This document shows, piece after piece, positions 54,663 through 64,000 of a DNA stretch of 64,000 nucleotides. The position numbers and the translations under genes are program-made. Origin of the DNA: Hermatobates lingyangjiaoensis (taxonomy: Eukaryota; Arthropoda; Insecta; Hemiptera; Hermatobatidae). The stretch spans positions 8,469,001-8,533,000 of the forward strand of contig JAPFBL010000068.1 in the NCBI GenBank assembly GCA_026182355.1, written 5' to 3'. The notes beneath the pieces are model-generated. The model was not told the DNA's origin. It ran no database searches and worked only from the letters and a program-made list of their open reading frames with translations. Every line of letters starts with the position of its first letter. The first letter of the stretch is position 1.

Positions 54663-54938
54663 TTCGATTCTTTTGTTAATGTTTTAGACTTACTTCAAGT
54701 TAATAATGTAACTTATTATTACAGCAGAATATTGGATCTTATATTAAGAAACACTTTCCAATGTTCTTTAACTAAATCTGGTATTAGACTTGTTGACGAA
54801 GAAAAATATCATTCTTCTCTTAGTGTATTTGTGCATTCTATACTTCCTCGAGGTCCAAGTCTTGAATTTTCTAATATTGAATACAATTTCTTGCAAGGTG
54901 ATTACGCTTCTACACAAGAGAGTAAGTTTCAAAACTGA
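54663..54938 (+). pseudogene. Non-LTR retrotransposon endonuclease (APE type) C-terminal relic
   Basis: Open for 91 codons to the TGA at 54936. It reads FDSFVNVLDLLQVNNVTY, SRILDLILRN, then VDEEKYHSSLSVFV and IEYNFLQGDYAS. APE-type endonucleases of non-LTR elements end with F-x-x-x-(x)-x-LLQxV, (T)RxxxILDLILTN, a (S)DHxSL box and then a basic segment leading to NFxxxDY. The order matches here, with SDH replaced by EKYH, so the catalytic histidine position is uncertain. No ATG start of its own and nothing upstream is recognisable beyond the family I palindrome. Confidence 0.55.
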
Positions 54939-54944
54939 TAATAT

Positions 54945-57900
54945 TCTTAAACTGTTTCATTAGAGAACGCTTTCTTATTACCCTTTAAAGCATTGTCAAT
55001 ATAAGGGATGGCTTATTATGATAAGTAAACAATAGACATAATATTGTTAATACAGTCATTAAACAAATATAAAAACATACATTTAACCCCTACAAAAACA
55101 TTATATCTAAAAACAAATATTTAAACATATTTGGGACGGGCGAAATAAAATTGGATTGTCGGTACCAGTGAACTTAATTTCGTTAGGAAGGTATGTTTAT
55201 TCACAGATTTGAGATAGATGATCTAATATTAGCTAGTCTTCAAAATATTGGGACAATTTAACTTTATTAGGTAGAACATAACATTTTAGTTTAAAATAAT
55301 ATAACGTATAAGTCACTCAGGGGGAAAGAAGGATTAGTAATTTTCCATCCCAAAACAAAATATTTATATTTATAAGTTATTTTTGAACTGAAAATAACAC
55401 CAAACACTTAAGTTAATTAACTATATAATAGTAGTACAAATGAAAGTGGGTGTAATTCACCAACTTCTACTGAAGGTAACTTAAATGGTCAGGTACATTA
55501 GAAAAAAGGAACTACATCAAAACAACACCAGTCTCTATTCTACTTTATTATCTATGTTGCTTATATAAATTTATATATTTTGTTTCTTCCTTTGTTCCTG
55601 TGTTTATACTTTATCAATAATGCGAATGCTATTAAATTTTATTTAGTTTTGTAATTCCATCAAATTTTGATAATCTTACACATCTATACTGAAATGTAGA
55701 AATGCAAAAGATTTTAACTACAATGAAACAGTGGTGGGTTATTGGTGTTTTTATATTTATCACTTAGTGCAGTGCTTCACAACTTTTCTACATTAGCGAA
55801 CTATTTTAGTTCAAGTGACACAATCCTTCAGATAACTATATATATGCAATTCTTTATGGAATAGCTATTCTATAAAATAACTATGCACTAGTACAAAATA
55901 AATTCATAAATAATTTTCAATTTTGTTAAAAACAAAATTGCAAATGACTCTATTTGTGGATCAACTAAGTGCATGAAAACTTACATACACAATTTTTACA
56001 ATTATGTAACTTTATGGCTCCTACTATATTTTTTTCCTGGCAACTCTATCCTGGGCGTCTTTGCTCATATGTTACGTCACAAATCTTCATCCTCATTCAA
56101 TTGATCTGTACTTTGTTTTTAATGATGATAAGGTGAGGAATGATGTATCACATAAGCATGTTTCGGGAACGCCAGTAAGTTTCTTATTGCAATTTCAGAT
56201 AATATTTGAAATTCTTTTGAAACTTTTTGACCAAAACCTGCATTTGTAGACCAGAAAACTAAGATTTTGCTTAAATTTTTTTTTTCACTATTCCTATGCT
56301 GCTTTAAAAACAACATAAACTTTGTCATTACAGAGTTTGGTTGTAATGTAGATAGATTTACTACATTGATCAGGAAAATAGTGTTCATTTCAACAATAAC
56401 ATTCTGCAAATATTTTTATTAAGTCGTGAAAATCATAATATTATTTTTATAATCCGTATTTTCAACGATATTTTGAGTAGTTAGAATCATATTTAATTTA
56501 TTTGTATTTTTATTTTATTTTAATAATTTTGTATTTAAATTATTTTTTTATGATTCAGAGTTTTGACTTCATTTTGAAAGATGATGTCTTCTCAGATAAT
56601 ATTATCGTACTTTTCTTACCTTGCAATACTATATTAATTAACTTTAAAATATGCAAAATAAGCATTAACATTTCTTCTGTAAACATAGATTCATGTTTAA
56701 TCGTATTTTGAGGTCACTTCTTAATTTAGAAATCTTTACGTTATTGACAGTTCTCGTCAGTAGCACTTGATGTAAAGTACATTAATCATCTCATACACCT
56801 TTGAGTCTTGTAGCAAGCAGCTTCGATTTTGTGATACTTACTTCTTAATTACACGGCTAAGCACTTGTTTGAGTGGAACAGGTAATGTCTTGGTAGCTAA
56901 TACTTAGCTATGAATCCCAATTAATTCTTGAGCGACATTTTTGACTAAAAACTTGGAGTCAGATTTATCTTCAATAATTGCCAGTTGAAACCCCTCCATT
57001 CGACGAAAAGCGTTTTTTAAAAAAAAATCATGATATCAACATTTTTTTGAATACTGTACATAAAACGAAAAATTCTTTGGAAACTTTGTAGATCAGTCAC
57101 GTGGAAAGTACTCATTCTAGTAATATCATGGAATCTATTAAATTTTGTTTTGTTACATTAAATTTCAGAAGTTGAACAAAATTAAGTTCATTTTTATGGT
57201 AATCAACTGATACAAAGAGAAAAAAGAGCTGAAGAAGTGAAAGTGAGAAGGAGCAGAGATGAGATGAATAGCGAGAGTGCCGAGCTCGCTAGCCAGTGAA
57301 TAATAAAAAATCATTTCATATTCATCAATATTCACTTCAGTAATTGTACTAACAATGCATTGAACTCAGCGCCAACGTGATTTATGGAAAGTTGATATAT
57401 TCTTCAGCAGCTGTTACATTTATTCAAGATAAATTCCCTCACAGCCACCAGAGCCACGTATAACTTTGTTGAATCACAAACAAGTTCAATTTGAAATCAC
57501 GCTAGTTGTTTGCAAATAAATTTAATTTTATTTTATAATTGTAATTTAAATGTGTAATATATGAAAAGTAATTTTACTAATCGTATTAGTATTATAATAA
57601 TATAAATTATTTTAAATATTTGTATAAAAAATATTTGTATGTAAGTTTATATATTTGTCTAACTGGTTTGCTCGGCTAGAGTACCTTAATAATTCCCAAT
57701 GACAAATAAATCACTTTACACATTGAGTGATTTGCGGATGAGTTTTAACAAAATGCATCTATTTTTGATGTGTTTTTGTAATCTACTAATTGTTCCTCTG
57801 TACTTCTAACCTTCTAGTGGAACAGTTTGTACCTTAAGAAATTCTGAAAGCCTTTTGCATGATCCACTATTAATTATTTACCTATAACATTTAAACGTGT

Positions 57901-60560
57901 TGTTTAAGTAAAATGCTTCATATTGGTTTTTGTTAAATCAATATCCATTGGCTAATAGATGAGTACAAAATGTTTACAAAACAGCAAGTAATGGAAAACA
58001 AGTGTTATATTCACGCTGTAATTTCGCAAATGTGTAATATTACTTGTTATTATATTAATAATTACTTAATGTGATCTATTTGACCTTTCTAAATAATATT
58101 TTCTAAAGTGAAAATGAAATATCATCTAATATTTTCTGGATTAGAAAGTTAAATTTCATCCAGATTAATAAATTCATTTAGGAATATATTGTAGACAAAT
58201 ATAAAAAATTGTATGTATTATATTGAGGTAGAGAGAAGCTTTAGTAATATATGTATACTCTAAAAGCTTGACTGTGCAATATATTTCAAGATGGCTTTAT
58301 TAATCCTTATAAACTTTAATTCAAGTTGAGCCTGGGAAGACTTTAGTTAGGTTGAATCAGTTGTAGATGAAGGGAGTAAGATCACAATAAAGACGTAATT
58401 CTTTTGCCTTTACCTGATGCTTTTCTTTGATACTTTTTGTCTCTTATTGAAAGATTTATCAGAAATGATTGTGAAGCACTTTTACTTAATACAAATATGT
58501 ATTGTTTACAGTCGTCTTTGAAATCGCCAAAAGAAATGTTACAAAGTTAATATGATGACTCTCAAATCATAAAAACTACTTTATAAGACTGTTTAACTAG
58601 ATGTACGGAAGTCGGAGAAATGAAATTATTAATCAATAACATGGGGATTTAAGTAAAAGGTTTTCAGAAATTCTTCGTGATAGAGAAATTAACTACGAAG
58701 CAACTACTCAATTATATCTTTCTGGAAAATGTTAATATGGTTAGAAAGACTTCAGTTTTAAGAGTGCTGATTAATTTTGGCAGAATCACTGTTGCCATTT
58801 GACTGGACTGATACTTTTGTGCATGATCATGATCCAAGGCATATAGTTGAGTCAATAAGAGTTCCTACTCAAACTTCATGACTACTATCCCATTACAAAC
58901 ACATTGAGAACGAACGCAGTCTGCTACCAGACATTCTGTCAAAATATTATGATTAATAGCTTTATTATGATTATTAAGATTATGATTGCTAAAACACTTT
59001 ATTATTTTCTCTAACAGTGTTATTGCTTTAAACATGCGTTATCAAAATTTTGAGAACTAAATAAAATAAATATTTAAACATTTCATATTTGAATCTCCAT
59101 TTTATGTTTACTATTAAATTAAATTTTAGTAATCTCTAATAATAAACAGGAATTATGACGCATCAACATTTTTTTGTTGTTGATAAATGGGACAATTTTT
59201 ATGTATTTATTTAATTTTATAAGGAAAAGTGTTATAGTTATCAAAGTAAAAGTAACAGTCATATAAACCACAAGTGCGAAAGAAGAGAGAATTTTATTTT
59301 AATAAGGGAAAGTAGAACTGCGATTACAAGAAAATTTTGTTAAAAAGAAAGTTTTGTTCTAAAATTATTTCTTACAACTTATTTATAACAATATATACTT
59401 TATTAAAAGTCTGTTGTGCGAAGAAGAAACTTGTCAACTCCTCTCCTCTCTTTACACGCGTCTAATTAAAGAGATCTTCCTTGTCCGGTCATGGTAGATC
59501 TGAGCTTGACATCTTTATCCAAAATTTCAAAACTTTCTTCCGTTCCACTTTGCGCTTACCTTGACATCAGAACTGCCCTTAATAACAATACCCCCCTCAC
59601 TTCAGTCCACTCACTATCTCCATTAGTATCTGCGTTTTGACACAGCCACCAAACACACGCTTTAGTTAATTTCCATACGGGTTAACTGGCCTTGAAATAG
59701 ATAAATGATCAACACCACCATTACTATTTTAAAAGTGTTTTCTAGCGTTTGGTTAAGTTTTACGTTAGTCATCTTAATTCTGGTTACATTCCCCTTCTCC
59801 CAATTATTCTGCTGACGCGATCATCTTGCTAGGTATCCGTAAACTTAAAAATATGCTTAATAAACTCTTCTGTATTATACCTTCATATCTTAATATTTTC
59901 CTTCTGCTTTCAGTGAGTTACATTCAAAATAGATACTTGATCTCCAAGGATGATCTTACACACTTTAATTACGAACGTCACCTCAATTTTCTTTCCTCTC
60001 ACTAATACAATCTTATCCGAGCGCCAACTATTGCTGTTATCCTTCCAAAACTGTGTTCACTGTTTGAAGTGTACTGGCTTTAGTTCATTTAATGTAGCTG
60101 TGTCTTCCACGTGAGCAACCACAGATCTCTTGTTACTAATCACTCTAACTTACCCCCTAGAATTCAATAACCTCCATGGTTTAACTTCTAAGATGAGATA
60201 TCTTGGACATATTCTTCCTTATGATATGAGTTTTACTCTATAAGGAGGCACAAATTTGGCTACTCGGGGTGATTAATGCACTAGATTTGTACTTAAAATG
60301 AAGAAACCACCCTACCCCCCACCTTACTTTTTAATTTGACTATTTAGGTTTTAAATGTATGTTTTTATACTTCGTCAATTCTTATTTTGTCTTCTATTTT
60401 TAGTTTTAGTTTTAAGTTTATATATAATCATTTATCTGTTTACATTTTTTTTATATTCATTAGAGTCTATGTCATGTTAATTTTATTTCATTAACATGAA
60501 AAAATATTTATTTTTGTTTGCTAATTATATACATTTATATTGACATATTCATTCTTACTG
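54945..60560. other. Long unannotated AT-rich stretch
   Basis: No supported gene, RNA or foldback unit. 56150-56190 has GCATGTTTCGGGAACGCCAG, which recalls the end of a hammerhead family but lacks a core. 59410-60200 is pyrimidine-rich on the plus strand and GC-richer than average, without a recognisable frame in either direction. Confidence 0.45.
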
Positions 60561-61425
60561 AGGTGCGTATGTGGTTGCACGGTTGGTTGCCACCATTAGT
60601 GGGAAACAAAAACACTCCTTTTTGTCTCATGAGACTTTTGCAAAATTGAATTTGTTTTAAGTGTATTTGTACGCCTCTAGTGGGGCTATGCAGCTATATT
60701 ACAGGCTGCATCGGCTTTTCCACAGGTTCATTGGACCAGGGGCTACAAAGGCCACTGACCTTACCTGCAGCTGAGCAGGTTTAATAGGACTATTGGTCCA
60801 AAATTTGATCCGAAACTCCTAAAACAAGTCGTTACTAAGGGCGGCGGGTGTCCCTGGAGGGTTTACTCTCCAGCCCGCCTCAGAGGACGGAATCGTAGTG
60901 GCTGTTGGTTCTCACCCAAGTTGGGTATACCCTTGTAGTTGCTGTGTGAGAAGCCGTGACTTCTCAGACAGATCTCTGCTTAGTATACCGGGGAGCTAGG
61001 GACCCCAAACTCCTACCAGTGGGAGCGGCGTGCCATGAAATCAGCTGAATGGACTGGACAACTGGCATTTGCCTGGCAGAGGCTTTGGCTTTTGACGGGA
61101 TCTCAGAGTGGGGACTATTAGATACCATCCCTCTCTCGAGCCCTTTATTTACGAATAGAAAGGCCTTAAGGATCTCTCTAGCACTTATAAACACGGACCA
61201 GGTGGTGTTTAGCCAACGAGAGATTTGTAATATCTCTATGAGCCGTTCACTATGGTACTAAAGGCTCCCCATAATGAGACCCTGATGGGTCAAATTAACT
61301 AACATTGCAAGTCCTGGTCCCGGGGGAACGGGCATTGTCCTCTTCGGAGAGGTTCGATTGAATTCTTATGAATCTTGTAGTCGTCCTTAAACTGTAAGGC
61401 GGTAGGTAAGCCTGTCCAGGTAAGT
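60560..61425 (+). other. GC-rich islet, probable noncoding leader of a repeat or transcript
   Basis: About 860 bp of balanced base composition inside AT-rich DNA. Open stretches on both strands (60964-61194 minus, 61049-61261 plus) overlap each other and neither resembles a known domain. Distinctive blocks are GGGCGGCGGGTGTCCCTGG, CTGGTCCCGGGGGAACGGG and CTCTTCGGAGAGGTTCGATT. The last could form a small hairpin. The islet ends in CCAG|GTAAGTGTG (61416-61429), an excellent match to a 5' splice site. I favour a non-LTR element 5' leader, because a minus-strand segment ending in APRYTKQRSV seems familiar as a recurrent predicted peptide in arthropod genomes. A host 5' noncoding exon is the alternative. 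Confidence 0.4.
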
Positions 61426-61429
61426 GTGT
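61418..61429 (+). promoter_or_regulatory. Consensus 5' splice-site match
   Basis: CAG followed by GTAAGTGTG agrees with the metazoan donor consensus (MAG|GTRAGT) at every position. It sits exactly where the GC-rich islet gives way to AT-rich sequence, as at an exon-intron boundary. Use in vivo is not shown. Confidence 0.35.
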
Positions 61430-64000
61430 TTGTTTATCTATTGAATTTGTATCTTACTTTGTTTTTGAAAAGAATTTTGTTTTTTGAAAAGAAAGAAGGC
61501 ACTGGAAGACTCACTTATTCTAATTCCATATTTACGTTGCCAATAAATACGGGCTTGAAGACGTTTGCCAGTTATCTAATGTAACTGAGATTATTATATA
61601 CTTGCGACGAGTTTTATACCAGTAGCCTCCATCGAATGTTTACCAAACAACTTACTTCTTTTATTGAGCTGAATAGTAGAAGTAATCATTCTGTAAAACA
61701 AAGTTTGAATAGCAACAAGTGAAGGACTATCGATGAACTGGCAATTTTGTTTGGGCTGAATGACTTTAACAAATTGTTACATTCATAAACCATTTCAACG
61801 TGTTACTCATTTTTATGAATAAGAATCATTGAACAACTTGATAGTTTTAATAAAGCGAATATGGTTTCAATCCGTGATCTAAAAACTAGGACTTAATTTC
61901 CTGAAAGCTCTGAAAGATTAAAAATGTTTTGAAAATACATTTCAATACTAACGCGAAGAAAGGAAAAATAAAGAATATACTCATCCAAACCACATTTCTA
62001 TATACACCAAACCACAAACACAATCCTTTAACAAAATATTCAAAAACGTTATAATTTTCGCAGTTTATTATTCTATAGCGAATTTTAGAATACCATTTTT
62101 CCAATAAACTTGAGGTAAGATTATTTAATGATTTCTTTTATTTAATTTATAAAGGGTTTACTCATTTTACCTGGTCTTCCTTTCTCATTATTAAGTATAT
62201 TTTATAATCATAAAAATTAAAGGTCTTTATTTTAATAAAAAACTAAAACAACATTTATTTTTATATCATCATACTATTTAATAAAGTAATTTTAGAATAA
62301 TAACTACAGGGACTAGATTAATTTCTACTCTACGACTGAAATACTAAAATTAATTCATTGCTTGAGAGTGTCAAAGAAAAGCAGTGAACACTTATTTGAA
62401 AGAAAAAAAACTTATTATGAGCAGTCCCCTGCTGATTCTGCGCTATTTTAGATTTTGGTTTCATGTAAATATTTGTACTCCTACAGGCCTTGTCTTTTCG
62501 GCAGAAGATTTTACTGGTAACCTTTTCACACTTCCTCTTTTCTTATGTGTCGCTGACCATAACCTAACTTCTTCCGCTTGATGGTTTTCAAGCTCTTGAA
62601 AGCACAGTTGACTGCAACGGAATAGTAGCTAGAGTAAAATATTTTAATTTCTTCATATATCTGCCCTTGTGAATTGTTTCTGTCTCAAGGCATAGTACAA
62701 ACAAATTGTAATCTACATTATCTTTCAAGTGAATAGCAAGTTAAGTTATTTTGAGAAAGATTTAATCTGAGAATGAAATGAAGTCTTTGAGATTTTAAAT
62801 TAATAAAACTTTAATCAACTTAGTCTATGTTACAAAAACTGACACAGTTTTTTAATATTTCTTCATTGATTAGGAAGCAGTTGGAGTTCTTTGGTGAAAG
62901 AATTACATTTTTTCTTCTCTAGTCTCTAAAGATATTAAGGGACGTAGTATTAGAGGCACTTCTACGTTGTCACAATAAATATTCAGATATCTCATGCTAG
63001 TGATATTACAGTTGTGATATTAAGATGTAAAATACCCTTAAAGCAACACCAATGCTCGTGATGCCCTGTAAGTCTTTAGACTATATGAAAATGAAATAGT
63101 GAGTATGATGTCATATAGAACAGAAGAGCTGTTTTAAAAAAGAATAAAAAACAAGAATCATAAAGAGAGAATAATTTATAAGCAAAGCCAAAAGATAGGT
63201 ACCAAAGGAGTGTAGACTACATTTTTATTTCTCTTTTCTGTCATTCATCCTTGTCTTGATGAATACTGGTGACATTCACTATTTAAAAAGGTATCAGATG
63301 CAGCTACTACGCGTGAGAGCACAAGGACTGGTAAAGACTAAAGTTATTAACAATAAAGCAAAACAACTAAAACTAGATTAAATATCATGAAATTATAAAA
63401 TTTAACTGTTCTAATAATGATCGTTTAATAGAAAAGCAAACACACACACACACACACACCAGATCCGTTAAATCTGGGATCAATTTTTTTATCATGAACA
63501 AAATGAACAAAAAATATAAGATTTGTTTGCTTAAAATGATGATTATCATTCAACCATGTGTTTATTATTTTTAAAACTTTTTTTTTTAAAAAAGCAATTT
63601 CTAGCTGAACTGGTTTTCATTAAAAATCTTTTATTAAACTACAATGATGAATGATTAAAAAATTTTTAGGGATGCAAAGGTTTATTGAAAGATGAAAAAA
63701 AAATAGAAAGAAAGGAAGGGTGGGATGAATGTGTATTACATTGTGGTTTGATTACAGAAGTAGGAATAAAGCTGAAACGGAAGCAGGAATTTTAACAGGA
63801 GCTCCCACCCCTCAACCGGCAGATTACACCAAGTAATCCTTTAGGTGCACAACACTGAGCCAACCTACGTGCCGCATTTTAACTTCCATGGGAACGTGAA
63901 TTTTTAATTCTTCTATCATGCAATATAATCACTGATTCACAAATATAACCCACGCAGAAGGAAGAAGACTAAATAATTCTTTCAATCATAAGGTATTTAC
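61430..64000. other. AT-rich DNA to the window end
   Basis: Nothing supported apart from the (CA)n tract at 63440 and a small GC-richer block at 63795-63875 (CTCCCACCCCTCAACCGGCA). Confidence 0.45.
63440..63459. repeat. (CA)n microsatellite
   Basis: Ten CA units. Confidence 0.92.

Noticed and set aside
56150..56185. CCCGAAACATGC on the minus strand, like the 3' part of a hammerhead motif
   Set aside because: The required CTGANGA box and stem II are absent and no inverted partner is seen.
59410..60200. Possible coding region or LTR in the pyrimidine-rich stretch
   Set aside because: Both strands are broken by stops, and I could match neither integrase nor any other domain.
1..64000. CRISPR array, bacterial operons or promoters
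   Set aside because: No regularly spaced repeats, no dense ORFs or Shine-Dalgarno sites. Composition and retroelements are those of an animal nuclear genome.

Overview
Animal nuclear DNA, AT-rich, with no complete protein-coding gene, no functional tRNA or rRNA gene and no convincing host exon. It looks like an intergenic or intronic stretch of a repeat-rich invertebrate genome. The retroelement mix (Penelope-like elements with GIY-YIG endonuclease, Jockey-type non-LTR elements, a Ty3/gypsy relic, tRNA-derived SINEs, many TA microsatellites) would suit an arthropod, perhaps a chelicerate. That placement is an inference and is weak.

The most striking content is a set of inverted-repeat units scattered over the whole window. 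Their arms or loops carry one shared pattern: CTGANGA, one extra base, a small hairpin, GAAA, a short palindrome, then T or C. This is the core of a type I hammerhead ribozyme (HHR) with a self-complementary stem III. I separate at least nine sequence families (A to I). They share almost nothing except this architecture, and their stem II and palindromic stem III differ in compensated ways. HHRs are known from the terminal repeats of Penelope-like elements (PLEs). Here a PLE endonuclease ORF (49773-50231) lies between inverted arms that each carry a family H motif, which ties the motifs to PLEs within this window. Several units are perfect or near-perfect palindromes (163 bp arms at 45540-45870, 136 bp arms at 38832-39120, 70 bp arms at 19021-19174, 103 bp arms at 20561-20785). 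Many abut (TA)n tracts.

Layout. 1-410: Jockey-type gag relic, minus strand. 845-1380: family A and B units. 5278-5899: two nested inverted units (families F and G). 9.8-10.8 kb: family B relic and a tRNA-derived SINE. 13.98 kb: family A relic. 18.3-21 kb: families E, A and ACGCGT, plus a SINE. 21.9 kb: perfect hairpin. 28.2-28.8 kb: non-LTR ORF2 relic and a foldback element. 29.98-34.1 kb: dispersed repeat pair, family B relics and TA tracts. 37.5-39.3 kb: RNase H-region relic of a non-LTR element and a dense cluster of four foldback units. 40.3-41.0 kb: ACGCGT unit interrupted by a 5'-truncated non-LTR insertion with a 12 bp target-site duplication. 41.86-42.34 kb: family D unit. 44.9-46.2 kb: TA tracts and families B, C and E. 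48.6-50.8 kb: PLE cluster with coding fragments. 52.4-53.35 kb: Ty3/gypsy protease-RT relic, minus strand. 54.47-54.94 kb: family I unit and an endonuclease relic. 60.56-61.43 kb: GC-rich islet that ends in a consensus splice donor. The remainder is AT-rich DNA in which I see nothing definite.

All recognised coding pieces are broken by stops, frameshifts or truncation, so none is likely to act on its own. The working picture is a graveyard of several retroelement classes. PLE terminal ribozyme units are the main repeated structure and have been deposited repeatedly at TA-rich sites, head to head.
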